Below, one piece after another: positions 25,163 through 34,400 of a stretch of DNA of 64,000 nt. Source of the DNA: Halorubrum sodomense (GTDB lineage Archaea; Halobacteriota; Halobacteria; Halobacteriales; Haloferacaceae); NCBI RefSeq assembly GCF_900111935.1, contig NZ_FOYN01000004.1, forward strand, positions 145,164 to 209,163. Direction: 5' to 3'. The notes beneath the pieces are model-generated. The model made no database searches. It saw nothing but the letters and a program-made list of their open reading frames with translations, and was not told the DNA's origin. Position 1 is the stretch's first letter. Every line of letters begins with the position of its first letter. A program made the translations under genes and the position numbers.

Positions 25163-26119
25163 TCACTCCCGCGCGCCCGGGGGCAGCGGGTCGGCGTGGT
25201 CCGCGATCGCCTCGGCGACGCGGTGCGGGTGTTCGTGGACGACCCAGTGGGTCGCCTCGTCGATCGCGAGCAGTCGGCCGTCGGCGCAGCGCTCGACGCT
25301 CTCGTGGGCCAGCCGGCGCGCGAGGAACCGGTCCTGCGCGCCCCAGATAACGAGCGTCGGGACGGAGACCGCCGTCTTCGCGGGCTCGGGGCGGTCGCGG
25401 ACGATCGCGCGGTACCAGTTCACCATCGCCTCGAACGCGCCGTCGCGGTCCCACGCCCGGCGGTACCGCCGAAGGTCCTCGTCCGCGAAGGTGCCGGGCG
25501 CGCTCGTGTCGCGTAACGCGTTCGTCGCCAGCCGCCAGTTCCCGGCGCTCGCGACCGCCTCAGGCAGCTTGGGAAGCTGGAACGCGAGCACGTACCAGCT
25601 CTTGAGCCGCTGGTCCCACGAGGTCCGGAGCGCGCGCTCGAAGACGCTCGGATGCGGCACGTTGACCGCGACCAGCTCCGAGACGCGGGCCTCGTGGTGG
25701 AGCGCGAGCCACCACGCCACCGCGGCGCCCCAGTCGTGGCCGGCGACGGCGGCCGTCTCCCGGTCGTAGGCGTCGATCAGGCCGACGACGTCGCGCGCGA
25801 GCTCGTCGATCCGGTAGTCGCGCACCGCCGGCGGCTTCGCGGAGCAGTTGTAGCCGCGCTGGTCCGGGACGACGACGCGGTAGCCGGCGTTCGCGAGCGG
25901 CGCGATCGCCTCGTGCCAGCCGTACCAGAACTCCGGAAAGCCGTGAAGCAAGATCAGGAGCTTCCCGTCCTCCGGGCCGGCCTCGACGACGTGGAGCGGC
26001 ACGCCGTTCGTCTCGACCGCGCGGGACCGGCCCGGAACCGAGTCCGGTATCTCGTCGTCGGGGACCGGTTCCGGTAGCGCAGCCTCGTCGACCGGCCGGC
26101 CAGCGGGGGCGTCGTCCAT
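25163..26119 (-). CDS. Alpha/beta hydrolase, epoxide-hydrolase or dehalogenase-like
   Basis: 318 aa. Catalytic triad is visible: nucleophile Asp in AAVAGHDWGAAVAWW, acid Asp in LVIWGAQDRFLARR and histidine in EATHWVVHEHPHR. The oxyanion-hole motif HGFPEFWYGWHEA and the phrase VVPDQRGYNCSAKP are those of soluble epoxide hydrolases. A cap domain (about residues 145-240) with YRRAWDRDGAFEAMVNWYRA follows. It probably hydrolyses an epoxide or halogenated compound in the cytoplasm. MDDAPAGRPV is preferred as start over the frame 23 codons upstream, which crosses the promoter area. Confidence 0.85.
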   Translation of the reverse strand: MDDAPAGRPVDEAALPEPVPDDEIPDSVPGRSRAVETNGVPLHVVEAGPEDGKLLILLHGFPEFWYGWHEAIAPLANAGYRVVVPDQRGYNCSAKPPAVRDYRIDELARDVVGLIDAYDRETAAVAGHDWGAAVAWWLALHHEARVSELVAVNVPHPSVFERALRTSWDQRLKSWYVLAFQLPKLPEAVASAGNWRLATNALRDTSAPGTFADEDLRRYRRAWDRDGAFEAMVNWYRAIVRDRPEPAKTAVSVPTLVIWGAQDRFLARRLAHESVERCADGRLLAIDEATHWVVHEHPHRVAEAIADHADPLPPGARE

Positions 26120-26212
26120 ACCGATCCCGTGTGTCGGTACCGGCAAATAGGTACGCTCGCCCGGGGTGCGGGGGATCGAAATCCTCAAGCGGCTGGCAGC
26201 CGCGATTCCGAG

Positions 26213-26219
26213 TATATAA
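26213..26219 (+). promoter_or_regulatory. TATA box upstream of the sulfatase-fold gene
   Basis: TATATAA lies 57 bases before the ATG at 26276, so a transcript with a short leader of about 30 bases is expected. Confidence 0.6.
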
Positions 26220-26275
26220 CGAACTCCGGCGTTCGACCGCGGTGAGCGCGTTCTCCGGGGATTCGCACGTGCCCT

Positions 26276-27802
26276 ATGACAGCCGATTCGTCGACTCCCT
26301 CAGCCGCGGACGCGGACGCGTCGAGCGACGACGCGACCGTCTCGAACGTCGTCCTCGTCACGGTGGACTCACTGCGTGCGGACGCCGTCTCTCCGTACGA
26401 TACAGCGCGTCAGTCGCCCGTTATCGACGGCCTCGCGAATTCCGGGACCGTGTTCGACCGCGCGTTCGCGACCGGCAACTGGACCCCGTTCTCGTTCCCC
26501 TCGATACTCGCCTCGGAGCCCGTGTTCGCCCGGTCGGGCGATATCGGCGTCGACGAGTCGGTGACCCTCGCGGAGGTGCTCTCCGACGCGGGAATCGCGA
26601 CCGGGGGGTTCAACGCCGCGAACGGCTTCCTCACCGATCACTGGGGATACCCCGACGGATTCGACGAGTTCGAGCCGTTCGTTACGAGCGTCGGTTCCAG
26701 CGTTTACAGCCGGTACCTCGCCGCGCACCCGACGGTCGAAGCGTGGATCCAGCTCGCGACCTCGCCGGTCCGCCGGCTCGCGTCGAAGCTCCGCGGCGAC
26801 GACGACGACCGCCCGTTCCTCGACGCCTCGCGCATGTTCGACGTCGAGGACGCCGCGATCGGGTTCGTCGACGACACCGACGAGCCGTTCTTCCTCTGGG
26901 TCCACTACATGGACACGCACACCCCGTACGTCCCCGCGCCGCGGTACATCCGCGAGGTCTCCGACGGCATCGTCGGCACCCATCGGATGCTTCACGCGCA
27001 CACCCGAACGAGCCTCGGCCTCGAAGTTGGCGAGCGGACCCTTCGCGAACTCCGGACGCTGTACCAGGCGACGGTGCGACAGGTCGACGCCAGTATCGGC
27101 CGGCTGCTCGACGCGTTGACCGACGCGGGCGTGGCCGACGACACCGCGGTGCTGCTCGCGGGCGACCACGGCGAGGAGTTCCAGGACCACGGCCACCTCG
27201 CACACTACCCGAAGCTGTACGACGAGCTGATCCACGTCCCGCTCGTGGCGGAGGTGCCCGGGCTCGACGGCGGGCGCGTCGACGGCCACGTCGGGCTCGA
27301 CGCCATCCCGCCCACGGTCGCCGACCTGCTCGGCGTCGACTCCGCGCCGGAGTGGCACGGCGAGTCGCTCCTGCCGGCGCTCGGCGGCGACGACGCTCCG
27401 TCCGAATCGGGCGATCCGAACGGCGACGCGCTCCCCGACGACCCCGTCGTCTCGGTCACCGTCCGCGGCGAGGACGTGACCCAGCAGCCGATCCCTCGAT
27501 CGCTGTCCGACGGCGACCTGTTCGTCAGCGCGCGCGACGACGACTGGACGTACATCGAGAACGTCGACGCCGGCGAGCGCGAGCTGTACCATCGCCCTTC
27601 CGACCCGACCCAACAGGAGAACCTCGCGGTCGACCCCGACGCGGAGGCGCGAGCGGTTATCGACCGGTTGGCGCCGGTCGTCGACGACCACGCGAAACTG
27701 CTGCGCGAGCGCGGCGCGGCGGCCGCCGAGCGCGGCGCGGCGACCGACGACGAGGTCGACGAGGACCTCGAAGCCCGCCTCGAAGCGCTCGGGTACAAGT
27801 GA
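26276..27802 (+). CDS. Sulfatase-fold phosphatase/transferase (alkaline-phosphatase superfamily)
   Basis: 508 aa. Metal-site residues are visible in VVLVTVDSLRADAVSPYD (Asp) and LLAGDHGEEFQDHGHLAHYPK (Asp/His), and FFLWVHYMDTHTPY is typical of sulfatases. The canonical C/S-x-P-x-R that becomes formylglycine is absent: the equivalent segment is ATGNWTPFSFPSILA, where Thr is the likely nucleophile. This resembles lipoteichoic-acid-synthase-type or other phospho-transfer members more than true sulfatases. There is no signal peptide. The gene is followed without gap by a GtrA-type membrane protein, suggesting work on surface polysaccharide or lipid-linked sugar. Confidence 0.8.
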   Translation: MTADSSTPSAADADASSDDATVSNVVLVTVDSLRADAVSPYDTARQSPVIDGLANSGTVFDRAFATGNWTPFSFPSILASEPVFARSGDIGVDESVTLAEVLSDAGIATGGFNAANGFLTDHWGYPDGFDEFEPFVTSVGSSVYSRYLAAHPTVEAWIQLATSPVRRLASKLRGDDDDRPFLDASRMFDVEDAAIGFVDDTDEPFFLWVHYMDTHTPYVPAPRYIREVSDGIVGTHRMLHAHTRTSLGLEVGERTLRELRTLYQATVRQVDASIGRLLDALTDAGVADDTAVLLAGDHGEEFQDHGHLAHYPKLYDELIHVPLVAEVPGLDGGRVDGHVGLDAIPPTVADLLGVDSAPEWHGESLLPALGGDDAPSESGDPNGDALPDDPVVSVTVRGEDVTQQPIPRSLSDGDLFVSARDDDWTYIENVDAGERELYHRPSDPTQQENLAVDPDAEARAVIDRLAPVVDDHAKLLRERGAAAAERGAATDDEVDEDLEARLEALGYK

Positions 27803-28224
27803 TGATTCGAGCGGTCCTCCGCGACCTCGCGAGCGGGCCCATCGCGGGTCAGATGCGCCGCTTCGTCGTCGGCGGCGCGCTCACGGCCGGGCTCCAGATG
27901 GCGCTGCTGTGGCTGTTCGTCGACATCGCGGAACTGAACCTCTACGTCGGCGCGACGGTCGCCATCGAGATCACGATCGTCTGCTCGTACGTCCTCAACA
28001 ACGCGTGGACGTTTCGCGCGACCCGGAACACCGGCGTCGCCGACTACCTCTCGGGACTGCTGAAGACGAACCTCGTCCGCGGCACCGCGATCCCGATCCA
28101 GCTCGGCGTGCTCGCCGCGCTGGTCAGGTGGGTCGGCGTCATGTACCTCGTCGCGAACGCGGTCGCGATCCTCGTCAGCGGGGTCTACCGCTTCGTCCTC
28201 GACTCACAGTGGACGTGGGGGTGA
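27802..28224 (+). CDS. GtrA family membrane protein
   Basis: 140 aa with four transmembrane helices, the whole length of a GtrA domain: MRRFVVGGALTAGLQMALLWLFV, LNLYVGATVAIEITIVCSYVLNNAWTF (the NxxWTF motif is diagnostic), IQLGVLAALVRWVGVMYLV and AILVSGVYRFVLDSQWTW. GtrA proteins are thought to help move lipid-linked sugars across the membrane. ATG 27802 overlaps the stop of the sulfatase-fold gene (TGATG), so both are translated together. Confidence 0.88.
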   Translation: MIRAVLRDLASGPIAGQMRRFVVGGALTAGLQMALLWLFVDIAELNLYVGATVAIEITIVCSYVLNNAWTFRATRNTGVADYLSGLLKTNLVRGTAIPIQLGVLAALVRWVGVMYLVANAVAILVSGVYRFVLDSQWTWG

Positions 28225-28242
28225 GGCGGACGCCGACTCTGA

Positions 28243-28311
28243 GCGCGGTCCGCGGGCACTCAGAAGCGCGGTCCGCGGGCACTCAGAAGCACGGTCCGCG
28301 GGCGCTCAGAA
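28243..28311. repeat. Three direct copies of a 23-bp unit between convergent genes
   Basis: GCGCGGTCCGCGGGCACTCA (first 20 of 23 bases) occurs three times head to tail with two substitutions in the last copy. The third copy contains the stop codon of the minus-strand DedA/VTT gene, so copy number changes could alter that gene's end. Confidence 0.85.
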
Positions 28312-29007
28312 GGGGAGCCGCGGCTCGAAGCGCTCGACCAAGTCACGCACCGCGTTCTGTTTGTAGTAGCCGACGGCGGACGCGACGACGACGACCGCGA
28401 CGAGCGCAACCGCCGAGAGGAACCGGCCGCTCGCGAGTTCCCCGCCCGCGTACACCGTTATCACGTAGGCGGGGAGCCGACCGACGGCGATGACGGTCAT
28501 GAACGTCGGAAGCGACCACTTGGTGAGCCCGCTCAGAAAGCAGATGGCGTCGTCGGGGAGCCCGGGAATGATGACGAACGCGAACAGCCCCGGGACGCCG
28601 ACCGTGTCGACGAAGTCGTCGAAGCGGGCGACCACGTCCTCGTGGAGGACGCCCTCGACGAAGGAGCGACCGTACCGTTTCGAGAGCGAGAAGGCGACCG
28701 CGCTGCCGATCAGCACGCCGGTGAGGCTGTAGACGGTTCCCCAAAACGACCCGAAGAGGAACCCCGCGACGAAGGCGAGGACCTGTCCCGGTATCGGCGC
28801 GACGATGACTTGGAGGGCCTGGATGCCGATGAAGACGACGGGGGCGAAGAACCCGAACTGGTCGAGCCACGTGCGGAGAGCCTCAGCGTCGGTGATGAAC
28901 CCGGCGTACCGGTTCACGAGGACGTAGAGCCCGACCGCGAGGAGCGCGACGCCGACCGCGGCCGCGATCCCCCGCCGGCGGTCCGCCCGCGAGGAGAAGA
29001 GTTGCAT
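28306..29007 (-). CDS. TVP38/DedA (VTT, SNARE-associated) family membrane protein
   Basis: 233 aa with about six hydrophobic segments. The VTT-domain signature is present: FIGIQALQVIVAPIPGQVLAFVAGFLFGSFWG, then YSLTGVLIGSAVAFSLSKRYGRSFVEGVL, and VIIPGLPDDAICFLSGLTKWSLPTF. The proline pairs in IVAPIPG and IIPGLPDD form the re-entrant loops of this scramblase/transporter-like family, thought to handle undecaprenyl-type lipids or membrane lipids. Its last codons fall inside a 23-bp tandem repeat. It is divergent from the Na/Ca exchanger. Confidence 0.85.
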   Translation of the reverse strand: MQLFSSRADRRRGIAAAVGVALLAVGLYVLVNRYAGFITDAEALRTWLDQFGFFAPVVFIGIQALQVIVAPIPGQVLAFVAGFLFGSFWGTVYSLTGVLIGSAVAFSLSKRYGRSFVEGVLHEDVVARFDDFVDTVGVPGLFAFVIIPGLPDDAICFLSGLTKWSLPTFMTVIAVGRLPAYVITVYAGGELASGRFLSAVALVAVVVVASAVGYYKQNAVRDLVERFEPRLPF

Positions 29008-29109
29008 TCAGGTGATAGCGGGTGACAGAGGGCCTTGAACCTTGCCAACGGGACGACCACCTGCGACGGCTCGGACCGTGTCCGGGACGGCCGTCGCAAC
29101 GTCCGGCCC

Positions 29110-29116
29110 TTTATGT
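29110..29116 (+). promoter_or_regulatory. TATA-like box of the Na/Ca exchanger gene
   Basis: TTTATGT is centred about 36 bases before ATG 29149 and downstream of most of the longer reading frame. This rules out the starts further 5' and supports MSSRLRHPLV as the true N-terminus. Confidence 0.5.
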
Positions 29117-29148
29117 TCTCGTTCGCCGTCGTGGGTACTGTCCCATTC

Positions 29149-30498
29149 ATGTCCAGCCGGCTCCGACATCCGCTCGTCTCCGTCGCTCTGACGTTCGCCG
29201 TCACGCTCCCGTGGATCGGGACGTTCTTCTCGTACGGCGGGTACGGCACCGTCCATCCGGGAGAGAACATCACGCCGCTGGCCGCCGTCCTCGTCTCCGG
29301 GCTATCGATCCTCGGCGCCGCGTTCCTGCTCGCGTGGGCCGCCGAGACCGCCGAGAAGGACGTTCCGCAGGCGTTCGCGATCGCGGTCCTCGCCGTGCTC
29401 GCCGTCGCCCCCGAGTACGCCGTCGACGCGCTGTACGCGTGGCAGGCCGGCGCCGGCTCGGCCGCGGCCGGCAACCTCGCGGTCGCGAACATGACCGGCG
29501 CGAACCGGATCCTCATCGGGCTCGGCTGGTCCGGTATCGCGCTGTTCACCATCTACCGCGCCGCGACGACGAACGACGCTGCGGTCGAACGACGGTCGGG
29601 GACCCTCACGGACGCGGTGACCCTCGACCGGGACCTCGCGACCGAGATCACGTTCCTCCTCGTCGCGACCACGTACGCCTTCTTCATCCCGCTGAGCGGC
29701 GGGATCGGCCCGATTGACACCGCTTTCCTCGTCGGACTGTTCGTCCTGTACATCTCCATCATCATCCGCGGCGACGTCGAACCGCCGGCCGCTCACGTCG
29801 GCGTGCCCGCCTACTTTCAGGAGTACCCGAAGGCGCGCCGGATCGGCGTCGTCCTGTTCGGGTTCGCCTTCTCGGGCGCGATCATCTTCACCGCGGTCCA
29901 CCCGTTCGCCGAGGGGCTCGAGCAGCTGGGGCTCCAGTACGGGATCCCGGAGTTCTTCATGATCCAGTGGCTCGCGCCGCTCGCCTCCGAGAGCCCCGAG
30001 CTGATCGTCGTCGCGTACCTCGTGAACAAGGCGCGCTCGACCGCCGGCTTCAACGCGCTCATCTCCTCGAAGCTCAACCAGTGGACCCTACTCATCGGAA
30101 CGCTCGCGGTCGTGTACTCCATCTCGGCCGGCTCGATCGGGACCCTCTCGTTCGACGCCAAGCAGGCCGCGGAGATCTGGATCACGGCGGCCCAGAGCTT
30201 CTTCGCCATCGCCATCATCGTCAACTTCGAGATCAGCGCCCGGGAGGCGGTCGCGCTGCTCGTCTTATTCGCCACGCAGGTGATGGCCGAGTTCTACATC
30301 ATCCGGACCTACGCCGAGCCCGCCGCGACCGAACTGAGCATGACGGTGCTGTACGCCTTCACCGCCGTCTACGCGGTCCTCGGGATCGCGCTGTTCGTCA
30401 AGCGGCGGCGGAGCGCGAACGAACTCGTCAGACGCACGGTGCGGACGGCACAGACCGCGTTCGGCCGCCGGGAATCCCTCCCCGAACGCGAGGACTGA
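29149..30498 (+). CDS. Sodium/calcium exchanger family protein
   Basis: 449 aa, about 11 transmembrane helices, with the two inverted alpha-repeats of cation/Ca exchangers. Repeat 1 carries the acidic motif AVAPEYAVDALYAWQ (in place of GTSLPE) and repeat 2 the motif LAPLASESPELIVVAYLVNKA; both keep the glutamate that binds the cation. A short cytoplasmic loop (ERRSGTLTDAVTLDRDLATE) and a basic tail follow. It probably exports Ca2+ in exchange for Na+ or H+. The start is chosen from the TATA-like box at 29110. Confidence 0.85.
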   Translation: MSSRLRHPLVSVALTFAVTLPWIGTFFSYGGYGTVHPGENITPLAAVLVSGLSILGAAFLLAWAAETAEKDVPQAFAIAVLAVLAVAPEYAVDALYAWQAGAGSAAAGNLAVANMTGANRILIGLGWSGIALFTIYRAATTNDAAVERRSGTLTDAVTLDRDLATEITFLLVATTYAFFIPLSGGIGPIDTAFLVGLFVLYISIIIRGDVEPPAAHVGVPAYFQEYPKARRIGVVLFGFAFSGAIIFTAVHPFAEGLEQLGLQYGIPEFFMIQWLAPLASESPELIVVAYLVNKARSTAGFNALISSKLNQWTLLIGTLAVVYSISAGSIGTLSFDAKQAAEIWITAAQSFFAIAIIVNFEISAREAVALLVLFATQVMAEFYIIRTYAEPAATELSMTVLYAFTAVYAVLGIALFVKRRRSANELVRRTVRTAQTAFGRRESLPERED

Positions 30499-30540
30499 GC
30501 GAGCCTCCGGTCGCTTTTCGATCCGTCGATGTCGGCGCGG

Positions 30541-31335
30541 TCACGCCAGCGGCGCCGCGCTCCAGTACGCCATCCGCATCGGAATTCCCTCGGCGTCTCG
30601 GTACTCCGCGCCGGCCGGCAGGAACCGGAGCTCGTCGACCGGGTAGCGCGCGACGACCGCCAGCCCGAGCGCGTCGACGGCGTCGTCGACGGTGGGGTCC
30701 GCGGCGTCGGCCTCGCGCCCGCCACCGATCGCCTCGGGGTCGCCGGCCAGATCCCGGCAGATCCGCCCGAGCGCGGCGCCCGGGTCGTCGAGGTGCCCGT
30801 CGAGCGCGTCCAACCGCTCCCCGACGCCCGGCGCCGTCGTCTTCGAGCGCTCGAGGCGGCTGCCGTCGAGTCCGCGGAAACACACCTCCGGGTGCGCCTC
30901 CATCACCTTCTCACGCGCCGCCTCGTCTTCCCGGAGGAACGCGTCGACCTCGCCGACCGCCGGCGCGATGTGGTACGACTGGCGGCTGAGGCCCTTGTCG
31001 AGGTCGACCCGGTTTCGCTCGCTCACCGTCTCGTAGTCCGCGCCGGTCCTCGCGGCCTCGCACGCGCCCCGCGACGGAACGGGGAACACGCTGCTCGGGC
31101 GCTCTGCCGCCGACCGCGCGGCCGAGTCGACGGCCTCGCGAGCCGCCAAGGTTTCCGCGTCGTCGGGGAGTCCGATCGGCACGTCGACCAGCATTCGATC
31201 GACGCCGTCGTCGCCGTTCCACAGCGCTTCGAGGTCGCGTTCGAGGCGGCACTCCGGCTCGCCGTCCTCGTCGATCGCGACTGCGAGCCACGCCCCGCCC
31301 GCCCAGTCGACGCCCGCGACGGTCTCGGTTGGCAT
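30541..31335 (-). CDS. DUF429 family protein (RNase H-like fold)
   Basis: 264 aa. It opens with ETVAGVDWAGGAWLAVAIDEDGEPEC, the beta-hairpin with Asp of the DUF429/RNase H-like fold, and continues LVDVPIGLPD, SRGACEAARTGADYE, GLSRQSYHIAPAVGEVDAFL, VMEAHPEVCFRGL and DDAVDALGLAVVARY, all standard for DUF429. A nuclease-type active site is suggested by the Asp/Glu positions but no activity is established. The frame runs 42 codons further upstream, across the promoter of the divergent HEAT-channel gene, so MPTETVAG is the start. Confidence 0.8.
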   Translation of the reverse strand: MPTETVAGVDWAGGAWLAVAIDEDGEPECRLERDLEALWNGDDGVDRMLVDVPIGLPDDAETLAAREAVDSAARSAAERPSSVFPVPSRGACEAARTGADYETVSERNRVDLDKGLSRQSYHIAPAVGEVDAFLREDEAAREKVMEAHPEVCFRGLDGSRLERSKTTAPGVGERLDALDGHLDDPGAALGRICRDLAGDPEAIGGGREADAADPTVDDAVDALGLAVVARYPVDELRFLPAGAEYRDAEGIPMRMAYWSAAPLA

Positions 31336-31430
31336 GTCGTCACCGTCGGCGGTGTCGGTAATAAACCGTGTCAGATCGAGTGACAGCGAGCCCGGACCGA
31401 CCCCGGGCGGTCGTCGAAGCTCACCCACGC

Positions 31431-31436
31431 TTATAT
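31431..31436 (+). promoter_or_regulatory. TATA box of the HEAT/pentapeptide/channel gene
   Basis: TTATAT is centred 26 bases before ATG 31460. This implies a leaderless transcript and excludes the 42-codon upstream extension. Confidence 0.65.
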
Positions 31437-31459
31437 TGCTCGCTCTGAACGGGGCACAC

Positions 31460-34400
31460 ATGCGCGAGGACGCACCGCTCTCGGAGTGGGCGGAGACGGC
31501 CGCGAGCGATCAGGACGCGGTCGTCGAACACGTTCCGGAGGTCGTGGCACTTCTCGACGACGACGACGCAACGGTTCGAAACGACGCGGTGACGGTCCTG
31601 AGCCGGGTGGCAAAGACGCGATCGGACGCGGTTCTGGACGCCCTTCCGGCACTGATCGAACGGCTCGAGGCCGACGATCAGAGCGTGATCAGACACAACA
31701 GCGCGCTCGCGCTCAGCCGGCTCGTGGAAAACCGCCCGGAGGCGTGTCGAGACGCGATCGAACCCCTCGTCAGGGGGCTCACGGACGGCGACGGCGACGT
31801 CCGCGAGAAATGCGGGAGAGCGCTCGATAACTTCGGTCCCGACGCCGCGGGCGACATCGAGGATGCGAGCGTGAGAGCTGTCGAAGACGCCGCCGACCGG
31901 ACAGGCGCTGAGACGTCGACCGAGCGAAACGAGGCGACACTGGCGCTCACACGCCTCGCGCTGAGATATCCCGAGGAAGTCGCCACGCACACCGAATCGC
32001 TCCGCGACCGGCTGGACGACGAGGACAACGTGGTCAGGTACCACGCTGCGCTGTGTCTGAATCGGATCGCCAAACGGCAACCGCACTTGGTAGTCGAGGC
32101 CGTCGAGCCGCTGGCCGACCGCCTCGACGATCCGGATGCGGACGTGCGAGCGCTCGCGAGCGAAGCGCTGGCGTCCGTATCCGAAGACGCTCCCGGGGCC
32201 GTGACCGAAACGAGCGGTGCGCTCGCCGATGCGCTCACCGACAGTAACGACGAGGTCCGTGCCCACGCGGTCGGCGCGTGTCGCGCGCTCGTGGCCGAGT
32301 ACCCCGACGTGGTGTTGCCGGCGCAGTTCGAACTCGTCGACCTGCTCGCGGACGCTCGCGGGGAGACGCGGGCGGACGCAAAGAAGGCGCTCCACGGCTT
32401 GGCCGACGCGTCCCCCGACGAGGTCGCCGACGTGCTCGCGAGTACCCGCGACGAGGACTTCGACACGAGCAGCGTCGACGCCGTTCACGGAGAGATAGAA
32501 GCGGTCGCCGAGGACGCCGACGGAGCGAGCGCGACGGACGTGGAGCCGCCGGCAGGCGACGAGGTGGCCGACGAAGCGGGCGAGAAGCTCCGGGAGCTGG
32601 CGGCGGTGATGGAGACGGCCGGGGCGGAGACGCTGGCCACGTTCGACGACGACATGCTTCGGGAGTTCCTCACGTTGACGGACTCGATCGACGCCGAGGC
32701 CGTCTCGGGCGTCGACGCCGGCGACCTCGCGGAGATGCGCGAGACCGTTCGGACCGCGCTCGACATCGACGGGGGAGACGGCCGCGAGGCTTCCGACCCG
32801 GCGACGGACGGCGAGGTCGGTGCGATCGAGACGGGCTGGGACGAGGACGCGCGCGTCGACCCCGCCGCTCGCCCGGACGACGGCTGTTCGTACGGACGCG
32901 ACCTCGGAGAACACGCGCGGGAGCAGGACGACGACGTCTGGACCTGTCACCGGAGTCCGCGGGAAGACGGCGAGTACTGTCTGTTTCACGCCCCGGTCGA
33001 AGACACCGACGACGAGGCCGTTCGGGACGCGTTCCTCGAAGCGATTCAACGGCCGGGACGGGGGCCCAAGGAGTTCGTCGGCGCTCGGTTCGGCGATCTG
33101 AACCTCTCGTTCGACATCGTAGACGGGCCCGACAACTACCCGATCGATCTCAGGTACGCCACCGTCGAGGGGTCGATCAACTGTCGGCGGGCAGAGTTCG
33201 GGCAACCGCTCTGGTTCGAGGGGGGAAGGGTCGCCGGCGGGATGAACTGTAACGTGGTGACGTTCAAGACGTGGGCGTCCTTCGAGGGGACGACCATGGA
33301 ACACGCGTGGTTCGGGAAGTCGGAGTTCCGTGACGGAGTCTCCTTCGACAACGCGACCATCCGCGAAGAGGCGCTGTTCACCGGGGCGACGTTCACGGAT
33401 CGCGGAGACTTCGAGGGAGCGCGGTTCGGCGCCCACGCGGAGTTCTCTCGGACCGTCTTCGATTCGGCGTCGTTCGAGCACGCACACGCCGCGGGGACAC
33501 TCGACCTCGGACACGTGGTCTGTGATCGCTCCCTCAAAATGGGAGCGATCGAGGCCGAAGACGATATCAAAATCCGGGGCGGCCGGGTCAGGAATCTCAG
33601 ACTGTCGGACGCCGACGTCGACGGCGACGTCTCCGCGTCGAAGCTGACCGTCGAGAAGACGATCCACGCCTCGGACGCACGGGTCGGTGGAACGCTGTCG
33701 GTTTCGAGCGCCGAGGTCCGGCAGGACGTACTCTGCCAGGACCTGACCGCGGGGGGCGTCGACTTCGACGCCGCCTCGGTCGCGAAGCGGTTCTCGTTCC
33801 AGCGGACGCGCGTCGCCGGGGACTGCGCGTTCAGTGGGGTCTCTTTCGGGGACGTGACGACGTTCCAGGGGGCCGAAATCGACGGCGATATGGACCTCTC
33901 GCTCGGGACGTTCGAGGAGCTGCTGACGCTGCGGGAAGCCGAGGTCGGCGGCTCGCTCGAGGCCAGTTCCGCGTCCGTGGGCGAACAGGCCGACTTCGTC
34001 CACCTCGACGTGGGTGGCGACTGCGACCTCTCCTCCGTCACGTTCGGCGGGACGGTCATGTTCTTCGAGGGGACGATCGAGGGCGGGTTGGACATCTCGT
34101 CGAGCCGCTTCGAGGGGCAGCTGTCACTCTCGATGACCGTCGAGGGCGAGTTCGACGGCGACGTCGCCCGCTTCGAGGACGACGTCAACGTCGTCGACAC
34201 GTCGGTCGGGGGTCCGACGACGTTCAGCAACGCGACGTTCGGGCGAGACGCGCTCTTCCAGCTGTGCGAACTGCGGGACGCGTGTGCGTTCGACGACGCG
34301 GAGTTCGCCGAAGACGCGTCGTTCGCGCAGACGGTCGTCGAGGGGCCGGCCTCCTTCGAGACGATCACGGTCGGCGGCGTGGCGAACTTCGACGGCGTGA

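Noticed and set aside
26131..28224. 697-codon plus-strand frame overlapping the sulfatase gene
   Set aside because: Only its last 140 codons (the GtrA protein) are real; the rest is Arg-rich shadow of the sulfatase-fold gene.
31421..34003. 860-codon minus-strand frame opposite the HEAT/channel gene
   Set aside because: No domain, Arg/Val-rich composition and full overlap with a clear gene; a shadow.
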